Of a stretch of 64,000 bases of DNA, positions 52,479 to 64,000 are shown in pieces. The notes beneath the pieces were generated by a model that saw only the letters and a list, made by a program, of their open reading frames with translations, had not been told where the DNA came from and searched no databases. The stretch covers positions 55,590,351 to 55,654,350 of the forward strand of contig NC_065533.1 of assembly GCF_020184175.1 (NCBI RefSeq). The letters run 5' to 3'. A program made the translations under genes and the position numbers. Numbering within the stretch: position 1 is the first letter of the stretch; every line of letters starts with the position of its first letter. The stretch is from Aphis gossypii (lineage: Eukaryota > Arthropoda > Insecta > Hemiptera > Aphididae).

Positions 52479-52935
52479 ATCAACTTGATGAAATTGCCCA
52501 TTTCACGAAAAGTTAGGTATCCAACTTTTGAAATGGAAACGGTTTTTTTCCACTTAGTTAAATAATTATTATCAATATTATAATATATTATTATTACAAT
52601 AAACATAAGTAATACAATCATGCCGTGATTAAATATATGAATTTTTATAAAATGTTGTAAGATTAGGAATACATTGTCATTTTATTTTTTTAAATTTACT
52701 TATTTAAACAATGAGTTGAATTGTGACGATGATTGATAACATTTTAATTTAGCTTTAAAAAATGCACAACATTACAAAAATTATATTTTCTTTTATATGA
52801 ACAGACCAAATATCCTTGTCCCCCTCATTTGATATAAAAATTACACAATATGAAATTTTAATTTTAATTTTCCATTTTATTAAGCGGAAAAAAAAGGTTT
52901 TTATTTCATGATATGGACAATTTCATCAAGTGGAT
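52479..52935. mobile_element. 457 bp element with imperfect inverted repeats
   Basis: ATCAACTTGATGAAATTG at the left is matched by the inverse CAATTTCATCAAGTGGAT at the right; similarity continues inward for about 30 bases (CCCATTTCACGAAA against its inverse). No clear target duplication and no coding frame. A GC-rich patch, CGGCCGCCGGCC, abuts the right end. Confidence 0.55.
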
Positions 52936-54098
52936 TCGGCCGCCGGCCACATACATAAGTTATGTAATTAAATTGTATTATAATTTGAGATGTAATAGTT
53001 TTCTGAAAACAGTGCTAATACAATAAAATAGTAATTACTAACCAATAATTAGTTGGACATAACTTTCGTGGAAAGTCAAAAAAGAAAAAAGCATACTTTA
53101 TTATAGTTATATTGTTTACTGATAGTATGGAAATGTAATCAAACTAACTACTCAAGTATATATCTTTACATTTTAACTATTTAAACTTCTTTAATTTGTA
53201 TTTTTGCAAAAAAATTAACTAGCAATTACAAAATGTTGATTTAAATACAGTCACTGTTGTCTCAGAATAATTTTTATCCAATAACAAGGCCACAATTAAA
53301 TAATCATATTATTAAATAGATTATGTACTACAATTGTAGTTTAAAGTTTAACAATTAATATAATAAATTAAAATACATTTAATCTTCAGTTATTAAATTT
53401 AATATATATAATTTTAGTTAATTTTTAGTAAGGCTTAATGGAATGTGAATTATATATATTATATAGCAATCGATAACTTTAGGAATGATTGAAAAAAATG
53501 TAAATTGACTTATCACACTAAAAATGTATAGCTTTATTTAAAAAAAGATATTCTATAATTTATTAATAAACAACACAGTGAAACATTCAATTTGAATTTA
53601 TAAGTTAATTAATTAATTAATTTATAAAATACATCTTAAACTATAAAAAATTAAAAACTAAATACATCTTATCCTAATTAATTGAAACTTCTATTTATTT
53701 TTTTAAATATTCATTGGTATCATAGAAATAATTGAAAAATTATCAAAAATTAAAAACTTTAAAATTAATTTTCATTTATTTCAAATAAATAAAAAATAAT
53801 ATAAATTAAGAAATAATTGAAAGTCATGAAGAATCTAAAGATACCACATGAATACATCGTAACATATACAATAATTCAATGCATAATTATATTATGATAA
53901 AAATATATTTATCAAAAAAAGGGTTATGTTTATAATAATATAATTAATCATATATTCATAATAATAATTAAAAAAGAACATTAAAATGGTTAAATTAAAT
54001 TTGCATTACATGCTCGAAAAATTATTTTTGAAGTAATTGTTATTATTAAGTTTAATACAAAAATTATTAAAAGAATAATTAATAAATTTAAAAAATAA
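52936..54098. other. A+T-rich 3' flank of NHLRC2
   Basis: Very A+T-rich sequence downstream of the NHLRC2 stop codon. No gene or repeat of note was seen. Confidence 0.6.
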
Positions 54099-57000
54099 TT
54101 AATTGTTAGAGGTAAGAGTTGTTGGTGCAGGTTTGTTATTTGTGAATTCCGCTGAAGAGTCAAGAGAGTATGTTGAAGCAGGGGAATTAATTTCAGAAGA
54201 TGCTTTATTTAATAACTTTTTGCCACTATTATATGGAAGAGTATAAGGGAAATAAGTATCAGCTGCTTGAGGAGTATTTTCTTCATCACCATATCGAACA
54301 CGCACCACAAAATCAAATTCTACAGGAACACATTTATCGTCATCTTGACAAACACTTGTTTGACATCTTAAAATAACAATTTCCTCTTCATCGTCTGATT
54401 CATCTTCAGAATCTTCATCAGATTCATTTTCGAAATCTGGATTATATTTATCATTCCACCGTCTATTCCCATCTTTAGATGTTGAATTTTCACTATTTTC
54501 ATCAGCTTTTTCTTCCCATTCTTGTTTTGGAATACGAATTAAGTACTTAAAATCAGCTGCTGCTCCTTTTACAGCTGGTAGAGAGGTATTGGATTTAATT
54601 TCTTTTGATTCCCATGTTGAATCTAAAAAATAGAGAGATTTTATTAAACACAAAATGTTATTAACATACAATATATAATGAATGAGTAAAAAAGTTTACA
54701 TAATTATCTATCAACTGTATATATTTTCATGTTGAGAATAAAATGATTAATAAAAAAAAATTTGGTAACTTATGTTACCTAAAGAGTTATCTCCTTAAAA
54801 TATAAGAGTGTGTAAGTAACAAAAACATAGATATTTATTTTTAAATCTTTTACAGTTAAGCATGTATTAAGTATATTATATAATAATTATAATAAACAAA
54901 TAGTTATCTATAATATATTTTTATCCATGTAAAATGTATTTATCAATTAAATAAGTGTATACATAATGAAAATAGAAAGATAATCTTATGCTTTACTAAA
55001 TAATATAGTTGACACAACCTTAAATTTTTTTTTTTAACAACTCAAAACATACATTATTGTGAAACCAGTAACTTGATTTATTTGATAAATTATACCTGGG
55101 AGTTGAAGGGTCCAGTTTAAGTGTGGTTCATCTATAGTTTGAGATATTTCGGTTTCAGAACTGCATCCTAGAATAACGCGTCCGCGTAACATAAGTTGAC
55201 CACCAGTCCGTCTATTTAATCTAATTTGTGCTGTTCCAACGACATTTGATGGTGAAGATTCTAGAATTTTCGGGAATTCTAATTGTAGCTAATTATGAAA
55301 AACAAATATTAATATCAAATTACAAGTCAAATTATAAGATAAGACATTTAGATGTTTGTTATGTGCATTATTTTACCTTTTTAATAACATAAGTATCAAA
55401 GTTATACACCCAAATACTATGATTGTTTGTATCAGCAATTAACAATAGACTAGATCCATCTTGAGGATTTTCAATAAAATGTAATCCATTAGGTTCATTC
55501 AACTATAAAATATATTTAATTAAATTAATTATATATATTTTACACACAATCAATGTAGTTATATTAAATTTCCCAAAAATAGTATAGGTATTAAGTTAAA
55601 TGTTAAAATTTCAAATAGGATAAACCTTATATACAAAAAAATTATTTAAATTAATAAGAATAATGTTGTTGGAAACAAAAACATTAAATTAATAGTATTG
55701 ATATTTTACCATAATTATGTTCACAGCATTGTATTGATATATTGAATATTATTAATTAATAATAATAATAATTAAGTAATTATAACCAAATAAATAAATT
55801 CAATATAGATACATAGATTGTAAACGAGTAAAGATTCAATTCAAAAAGTTTGGTTTGAATGAAAAAATTAATATTTTATAAGCTTTTGTTATCATAAAAA
55901 CGAGACACACCTTAACAGGTAATGGTAATGTATGTACAGAACCACCTGTAGAGCCAGGAATGCCCCCAGTTGTAGTGTTGCCACCACCATTATTATAATG
56001 ATTTTGTTTATGACTGTCTGACAACCCAGTAACATATTTAATTTTATGATTGTATGAATCGGCTACATACAGGATGTTTCGCTTATAATTCCATGCAACG
56101 TCCATAGGATGTTGTAAACGTGAATTGGCACCAGCTCCACCATCAATATCCCCATAGCTAAAAAGATCCTATAAAATATAAATGTTTTATATTTTAAAAA
56201 GTTTAAAAGTTTAATGTAGATATAAAATGTTAGTATAATATTATAAATACAATTATTGAAATACTGTTGTTAATTGTTATTAATAGAACAAATAAATAAT
56301 CGATAAATACAAAACTTGAAACAACTCACAGTTGGATCAGGACTTCCTCCAGCTACATTCAGAACTCTAAACTTTCCCATTGAATCCAAATACATACGTC
56401 TGATTGATGAACTTTCACTATCAGCAATATATAAAGAAGGATCAGATCCATTTAATCCAGACCCAACACGAGATGATGGTTTAGTTAAACACAATCCAGA
56501 GGGTTGGGCAAAAGAAGCACGTTGACCATTATAAGAATTATTTCTATTTTCTTCTTTGCCTGTTCCTGCCACCATAGTACACAATCCCTTGGAACACCAT
56601 CTAAAAAATTAATTAATTTTACAATTTACAGTTTATTTTCAATCAAAAATTATCTATACCAAAATAAAATATACAAAAACAAATTAACAATTTAACTTGT
56701 GAAACAACAAATTCATATTTTTCATTAACATAACTAAATGGGTAAATAATTTTTTTCCTTCTTATGATTAGTTCTTTTACATGAATGTATACTACCTATT
56801 AAATATTTTTAATAATGGTTCTAAATTAATAGTCAAGGTTAATAAATAGGAACAAATGTATTAAAATTAAAATATAATATATACATACTGGGTATAAAAT
56901 ATGATTTTTTTTTTTTAGGAAAATTATTAACATTTTGTAAACATATTATTAATTTTTATTTAATAGTGGCTAATGGTTATAAAAATATACTGCAGACCAC

Positions 57001-59801
57001 CTAACATACATAATCATAATATAGGTAAAATTTATGTTTAAAACTAATATGAAATTGTGAAATACAGGGATATTGCATATAAACCCCGCTATATGATGTA
57101 TCTTACATTTTATGCAGTTGTTATTTTAAATTATTGAATAATAATTAGGCCATAATATTTTCTGTAGTAAGAAAATTAAGAGACGTAAGAAATTTTGGAA
57201 AATTTTATGTTACTGGCGATGAAATCAAATAAATAAAAACAAGAAAAATATATATCTATAAATATATATATTTATGTATGAGTATACATTTAATATTTTA
57301 AAATAGTGAAATGAATGGATATTGCATATAAATATATATAAAAATAAACCCTTGTATATTTCATTAAATAGTTAGTTGGCTAAAGATTTCTTACTTTGAT
57401 TTCATGCTTGAGCAAGTACTGGTACTTGTCTTATCTAAATAAAGGGCCCATATTTGATGCAAACCAGCCATAGCAATTAATAAACAACGCACTGGTGACG
57501 GTGTTGGCACAGAAGGAGATGGTTGTAGTTGTTGAAAGTTTTGGTTTGGAATATATGGCTGTGGTGTGTATTGCTGTTGATATTGAGGTCGTGCTTTGCG
57601 TTTGTAGTATACCACATCCCATGGAGTATTTAGGATTTGAGAATTCCACATTTGGCCTCCATATTTATCACGGCCTTTTTTACCATTACCAGCAACAGTT
57701 TTAACAGTCTTATCTTTTAAATCAATCTGTACAAAAAAAGGTTGAGAGGTTAACATATTTTTTAGTTTAAAATAAATAAGAAATATTAAAAATCAATATA
57801 ATATCAAGATTTTACCATACGAATAGCATGATTTTCTGTGTCACAAACAAATAGAATATGAGAATTTTGAAAGCATATGCCTTGAGGGCTATGAAATAAA
57901 GCTTCTGTGAAATTTCCATCTTTGAATCCCTTTTTAATAGTTGATGGTAAATGACCAATTCCACCACCACCAATTACATGCTGTTTAAAAATAAGAAAAA
58001 ATTATATTATACAGGTAATATTTTTTATTTTTATTAGTTATAAATAATTAAATAATTTATTTAAAAATATATTACCTTAACACGTCCTTGAAGTGTACAG
58101 ACTACTATTCTATGGTGACCACTATCAGCAATTGCTATTAATATTTTACCATGACGACGGTAATTTAAATTAGAATTGTTTAATGTTTCATCACTATTAT
58201 TCCTTCTTTTCTTCAATTTTTTTGTGTATGCAAACACCTTACCAGGATATAAGAGATGTTGTTTTGTAGCAGATGACTGTTTACCTGAAGTTAAAGACTG
58301 TAAAGTTGTACGGCCAGGAATAATTTCTGGTATGTCATGTGAGCTTATCATAGATGCTTGACGGAGAATTTGTAAGGCTGTTTCAATAAATGTAGGCAAT
58401 AGTTGTGAGTGAAATTCTTCACCTTGGACTACAAGCATTGGTTCACCATTAGGACCTATTTTTTTTTTTTAAAGAAAAAGAACAATTTTTATAAACATCA
58501 CTATTAATTAATAATAAAACATGTGTTTTTTTTATTTTTAGTAAATTTTATATAATTCATTGTATATAATACTGACATCCCTAAATTCAACACAAGTTTA
58601 AGGGCTAGTGACATTCATGAAGATGAACATTTCTAATTAATCAACTGAACGGGTTACAGGAGGAATGATATTCGAAGCATTAAAATTGGATAAAGGAAAT
58701 AATGTAAATTTATTATAGATTTATTATGAGATGTAAATGTATATAATATATATATATATGTAAAAAAAAATATGGGAAAAAGAATACATACAATAATTAT
58801 TAATACAGAGGGAAAGGGTTCTCATAAATAATAAAAATAACAAGGTCAGTAATAAACTGGTTAAAATTTTGCATGATATGAACAAAAACCAAAACATGTT
58901 GTTGACATTTACAAATTATTACGTAGATTCGTTTAATCATTATATACATACACAACTGTCAGAAACTGATGAATCAAATAAAAACGGACCCGATAAACGG
59001 ATCGGTAAACGGATGTTCACTAAATAATAAAAATATAACATGCGTATGACTGTATTTGTGAGTACTGGAAAAGCACAGAAAAGCAAAATAACTATACAAA
59101 TATAGATATAAGTGCTAAAGAGAAGGGGGTAATGTAACGATTGTTACATAATTATTTATATTTTATTAACATAATAATGTGTACAATAGGTACATATTAT
59201 ATACTTACACATATGACATATTATATAGTATACATAGATACATATATATATGTATCATAAACCAAAACATGTAAAATATATTATGCTGAATATACATCAA
59301 GCCCCTCCTGTGATGTCTCATGTTTAATTATTGTAAAGCTATGGCTAAATACGAATATGTAAGAGATAAGCAGTTCCCCACAATTAACATCACGCGCACA
59401 TGAACTCCGAGACTGCCCCACAGCTTGTAAACGTTTTTAGTAGGTAAGAATAAACTTTATATATTAATAAGTATTTGAATTAATCCACATTTATTTGTAT
59501 CCTAAGTACCATTTATGCTCATGAGCTATGGTTAAATTATATTCATAAGAAACTAACTTCTTCCCTGAATGGTTCATCCCCGACCACGTTACAATACAAT
59601 ATACATGTTTTTATGGTAGTTAATGATAAACTATATATTACCAATGAGCACTAAAGTAGGCCAACAACATACAGCTAAATCATTCCACATTGTACCATCT
59701 GTGTCATTTACAACACAATGTTCAATTGAATATTTTTCAATAGCATGATGTACATTCAAAGATTGTTGTTCATTTGGAAATTTCGCACTATGCACACCAA
59801 T
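54099..59801 (-). CDS. NHLRC2: NHLRC2, thioredoxin-like and NHL-repeat protein, 5' end missing
   Basis: Nine exons in transcription order: 59801-59642, 58456-58076, 57980-57816, 57726-57395, 56600-56330, 56168-55911, 55502-55377, 55288-55096, 54622-54099; junctions are GT-AG. About 802 residues are visible (human protein 726 in total). The first exon is the second half of the thioredoxin fold (GVHSAKFPNE, CVVNDTDG, CCWPTLVLIG). NHL repeats follow: IADSGHHRIVV, VCDTENHAIRM, IAMAGLHQIWAL, KEENRNNSYNGQRASFAQPSG, IADSESSSIRR, VADSYNHKIKYV and IADTNNHSIWV form a beta-propeller. A C-terminal beta domain ends in an insect-specific acidic, Asp/Glu-rich insertion. The N-terminal exon with the CxxC-type site was not found up to 64000. 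The second visible exon has a one-base frame break at 58440-58442. NHLRC2 is a cytosolic protein linked in mammals to cell survival and phagocytosis; its substrate is unknown. Confidence 0.9.
58440..58442 (-). other. Apparent one-base insertion in an NHLRC2 exon
   Basis: The previous exon ends in phase 1 within LVLIG. In that phase this exon reads GPNGEP, as expected for the family, and then hits a stop; the conserved MLVVQGEEFHSQLLP that follows lies in another frame. Reading GG instead of GGG here would fuse both and make the exon lengths sum to whole codons. It may be an assembly error or a true mutation. Confidence 0.65.
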
Positions 59802-61019
59802 CTACAAAAATTGTTAAAAATTATTTATGTAATACATTCATTTTTTTTCCATATTAGTATTTTATTTTGAAAAATTAAATATTAAAAGTTCAACTTTTAT
59901 GTATTCTTCAGTTGTTTTAAATTTTATTACGCAATTTAATTATTCTTATTTTATTAAATAAGGTAAATATTTAAATTACAAATCAAAATAATTATCATAT
60001 CATTTCGTTAGGAGTTAGGACTTAAATTGAACTACTTTAATTTAAACAATTAAGAATGAAACTATTATAGAAAAAAAATTTTAAATAAAAAGCTTTACAA
60101 ATATACATTTTATTAGAGCTATTGAAAAAATCATGAAATAAAATTTAACTAATCTTTCTTTTCTTTTTTATATTCTGAGGAAAATCTATATGTAATGATA
60201 TTTTAATTACTTTTTATTCATTTATTTTATAGCTATTTAAGATACTGGAATAGATACTAGATTCTTAAATGCAGTAGACATGTTTTACTGTTTTAGGTTG
60301 AAAATGTAATTTATTTTTATTACCTATTATATTATTAAGTATATTGAATACATTTCATTCAAACAAATAATACTAACTAATTATTTTTTTTTTAAAACCT
60401 AAAGTAAAAATTAGTAAATAATATCTACACAGTAATGACTTTGAAATGTAATCAAAAAAGTTAAATTAGGTGTTGAATTTATCATTAACAACTAGCTACT
60501 TTTTAGTCTAATTGATAATCCTTAAATTTAAATGGTATTTTTGTGTCTTAACTAACATAAACATTTTTTCTTTATTCAAGAAATTAACCACTTATTAAAA
60601 TAATGGATAACAAACAATGAGCCAACAATGATGACAACTTATTTTTATAATTAATTCAATATTTATCATTTTTTTTATGTTTATTTAATCGACTACTTAT
60701 TATTTTCTATGTTTATACTGTAAGTATATTTATATTTTCTCTACTGTCTTATTGATTAAAAATAAATCAATAAATAAACAATAAAAAATGTGTAAAAGGA
60801 AAGTTTATGGTCAATTGATGAGATTTTTCGATTAGAATGTATTATATCTTGTAAATTAAATTAGCTATTAGAAAAATTATATAACAAAAGAAAGGTGGTT
60901 CTGAGGACCACATTAGGAATGGGATTATGTGTGGATGGAGAGAAAATTTAAGTATTTTGTGAGACAAAAAGATGCTGTTAATATTAAAAGGTAAATTTAA
61001 AAAAGCAGTTTTATGACTA
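59802..61019. other. Probable NHLRC2 intron
   Basis: A+T-rich sequence upstream of the first visible NHLRC2 exon. No exon encoding the thioredoxin active-site region was recognised on the - strand here or further right. Confidence 0.45.
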
Positions 61020-61340
61020 GTTATGACTTATGATGTTTGGATCATAATGTTGAATAGTGCCAGTAGTGGATAAGAGACAAGAGTAACTGAAATCGGAATG
61101 CTAGGAAGGTTGTGTATAGTTACCAAGAAGGATAGAATGAGTAACAAATAAATTAGGAATAGTGTAAAAATGGCACCTATTTAAGAAAAAGTGATGGAGA
61201 ATTGGTTGAGATGATTTGTTTATGTTTTAAGGAGAGCGTACTTAAAGGTAGTGATATGAAAATGAATACAGAAAATATGAAAAAGACTAGAGAAGAGGTA
61301 GATAGACACAATAAAGAATGATATAAAAATAGATGGTAAG
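61020..61340 (+). pseudogene. Decayed LINE reverse-transcriptase C-terminus
   Basis: One frame, broken by stops, reads MLGRLCIVTKKDRMSNK, then IRNSVKMAPI, EKVMENWLR and FVYVLRR, and a shifted frame later gives IDTIKNDIK. This matches the C-terminal tail of insect RTE/L2-type LINE polymerases (MLRW-GVT--DRI-NE-IR-----API-EK--E-RLRWFGHV-RR). Several in-frame stops and shifts show it is dead. It is antisense to NHLRC2. Confidence 0.7.
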
Positions 61341-62267
61341 ACTGATAAGAGTAAAGCTGTGGGAGTTCAGATCTCTATAGTTAAGTAAGGCCATAGTGAC
61401 TGATTTCATATAGTTGGGAATGAAGGAAGAATAATAACAATAAAACTAAAATAACATTTCATTAAATTCTATGTGAAGTACAAATATATATTACATAATA
61501 TTTAAAGATACTTAGCTAAGTATTCATTATTTTGATTGAACACATTAATAACCCTGCATTCAAAAAATTTATACAATTCATAACACTTGATTTAAAGGTT
61601 ATTTGTATTTTGAATAGCTTCAAATAAAAAAAATATGGATAAGTGGGTTACTGTAATGGAAGTGTTAAATTTTAATTCCATGATATTATGTTGTAATAAA
61701 TGAAAAAAGATTATTAGAGGTCTGTTAATCTATATCATAATTCATAAGTATACCGACATTTTATGATTTTTATTCATTTATTATTGTATTTGTATTTGTA
61801 TTTTTTTAATATTTATAATTGTAAATTTAACTTTTAGTATTACCACAGGTTGATTCATTTTTTCTAAAAACATTACATTTATTGAAATTATATTAGTGTT
61901 ATAAATTAATAGGTAATACTTTACCGTAAAATAGTTTAATAGGTTCATAGTATAAATAGAAAGATATTAAAATTAATCCATACATTTTAAAAAGAGTGGT
62001 TAAATGGGTAATGTTCTGTTGTATAGTAGGTCACTATAATGGATGTACTAAATTTGGATCCAATAAATAGGTATCATTGTATATGAAAAATGATTCTGAA
62101 TGGAGATTATTTGTTAGCCTAGGTTATAATATTTTAAATTAGGTGGTGAAAAAGGTGGTTTATGTTTTAATGACCTGAATACCCCAAAATTATATCATGT
62201 ACAGAAAATGCCAATTTAAACAGCTAGTGTATGTTTCAAGTTAATAATAATTAACTTATACTATAAA

Positions 62268-63301
62268 CAGTGGCGGCTCATGGTTTGGACGACGAGACGA
62301 TTACACCCCCTACTAAAATTAAAAACTAAATTTAAAAAAATATCAAAAATAAAAATTTTTTAATACCTAGTAAAATAGTTATAAGGAAATAAATAGTTAT
62401 TGTGTGGCCGGTGTCACACTTGCAGAATATCCGCAGCGGAATTTTCCCGAAATGGAAATTCATACATTTAAATATTACTGGACACATTACAGAGGAATAT
62501 CCGCACGGAAAAAATAAAATCGCTACATGTCGCGCCTAACATTAAATTTGTTTCCCTCATATACCAGGAGTACACGGGTACGTATGCACATACGAGCAGT
62601 GTTTGGACGACCAGCAGCGTCGTCTGTGCATTCAGCAATAATAATTCTGAATACGAACAATGCACGTAAGCGAAGGCGCTGCAATAGTGTGCATGCGATC
62701 TTAATATCTTATATTCGAGTATTGGACGACAGACAGCGTCGTCCATACGGTAAAATACACAACTACATTAGGTACCTAGTTTATTTATATTTTTAAAATT
62801 AACCGAGTGTAGGCTCGTCATTGTCGGCCGCTAATCGCCATTATTATATGTTGTATTGTATTTTATGATGCCTAAACCTGTTGTTAATTAAGAATATTTT
62901 ATAGATATCATTTTTCATTTATTTCTATATTTTACCATTAAAAACGATATTATTCCAATGCATATTGTATAGGAAATGTAATGTTTTGCCAACCGAAAAA
63001 ATGGCGGAAACTGATACGCGAGCTTCAATGTTAATAATACAAATAATATACGAGTTCCTTATCTAGTTAGTATAAAAGTCTGTGCCTGCAACTAGTATTA
63101 AGTAGATTGTCGTCACACGTATTGACGTATTTCAAGAATAAATTGTAATTTTAATTAGTTCATCATGTCGAATTGTGCTCATAATATAATAAATATTAAG
63201 TTATATTACATTTTTGACAATTTATTATATCTATGACTAGAGATAGGTATTATATTAATTAAAGTCGCACCCCCGCCACTAGCACCCACGAGCCGCCACT
63301 G
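62268..63301. mobile_element. 1.0 kb hAT-type element with perfect 8 bp target duplication
   Basis: Begins CAGTGGCGGCTCATGG and ends CACGAGCCGCCACTG. ACTATAAA flanks both ends (62260-62267 and 63302-63309). The interior carries a GC-richer 62400-62760 segment with repeated TTGGACGAC...CAGCGTCGTC motifs. No hAT transposase domain is recognised; frames at 62468-62746 and 62527-62796 overlap on opposite strands and look non-coding. Confidence 0.88.
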
Positions 63302-63507
63302 ACTATAAACTAATAATTTTTAACTATAACAAAAATCTAAAATTATTTGATAGTAAATCGTTATTTTACGAGTAAATTTTGCATTTCGTAAAAATTTAAA
63401 CTAAGTAGTTTAAGTTAGTTATTAATTATTGTGAAAATCTTGTAATAAATTTTCAATTCTTAGCAACTTATACAATTGTTTTTTTATAAATATTGAGAAG
63501 AAGCAAT

Positions 63508-63900
63508 ACTCGCATGTGTTTTCTCCGTCTTACAAATGTAAAACAGCAAAAAATGTTCTGCACGGGAAAGAATAGAGAACGCTACAGTCATAATTAAAAA
63601 ACATTTTCATCACATATAAAGGAGAACTTGAGCTATAAAATATCGTTTTTATTTTTTCAATATCAGAATGAATATATTCAAGTTTAAAAATAATCGATTT
63701 TGAATCAATAAAACTTTCTAAGAGTAAGTAATATCAAAAAAATAAAACGATATTTCACAACTTAAGTTCTCCTTTATATGTGGTGAAAATTTCGTTTTTT
63801 AACTATGATTGTAGTCTTCTCGGTTCTTTCCCGTGGGCCGTGCAAAAAAGTTTTTGCTATGTTTTACATTAATTATAAGACGGAGAAAACACACGCGAGT
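63508..63900. mobile_element. Fold-back element, about 390 bp
   Basis: The left arm begins ACTCGCATGTGTTTTCTCCG and the right arm ends in the near inverse CGGAGAAAACACACGCGAGT. The inverted similarity runs through AAAGGAGAACTT and AAATATCGTTTT for about 170 bases per arm, with indels, around a short centre near 63680-63730. No target duplication is evident and it is non-coding. Confidence 0.75.
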
Positions 63901-64000
63901 GTATATATATAAAAATATATATATATATATATTATATAGCGTCCTCTTAACTACAAAATAATTTGCAAATATTCATGATTTTGACGAATTTATGTCAATA

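Noticed and set aside
56316..57704. + strand open frames opposite NHLRC2 exons
   Set aside because: They are antisense shadows of conserved NHL-repeat exons.

Overview
The window is strongly A+T-rich animal DNA with long introns, dense simple repeats and many small DNA transposons. Gene content and texture point to an insect, most likely a hemipteran and probably an aphid. The aphid assignment is an inference; no sequence search was run. No rRNA, tRNA, CRISPR array or bacterial-type operon was seen.

Layout: (1) A possible solo LTR (176-715) and a GC-richer block precede a five-exon homeobox gene of the Dbx family on the + strand (1965-17021, introns up to 5 kb). (2) About 11 kb of intergenic DNA follows, with one inverted-repeat element and a GC-rich conserved block near 25.6 kb. 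(3) A two-exon + strand gene (28143-31742) encodes a 68-residue secreted six-cysteine peptide; its 3.4 kb intron holds a nearly perfect 646 bp fold-back transposon. (4) A five-exon + strand gene (34914-37118) encodes a tail-anchored RING ubiquitin ligase of the RNF5/RNF185 type. (5) A six-exon - strand gene (41821-45239) encodes a PRMT1-like protein that has lost the residues needed for methyl transfer. (6) Intergenic DNA from 45.2 to 54.1 kb holds hAT-, mariner- and other inverted-repeat elements and two more loci resembling the 25.6 kb block. (7) A - strand NHLRC2 gene (nine exons, 54099-59801) lacks its first coding part. (8) The right end holds a decayed LINE, a 1 kb hAT-type element and a second fold-back element.

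The genes do not form a pathway. Dbx is a nuclear transcription factor, RNF5/185 acts in ER/mitochondrial protein quality control, NHLRC2 is a thioredoxin/NHL-repeat protein, the PRMT-like protein is probably a non-catalytic relative, and the small peptide is exported.

Two conserved exons (Dbx exon 2 and the second visible NHLRC2 exon) each need a one-base change at a short homopolymer to read through. This suggests residual indel errors in the assembly. The strongest leads for new biology are the PRMT-like pseudoenzyme, the cysteine-rich peptide, and a GC-rich non-coding block shared by three loci.
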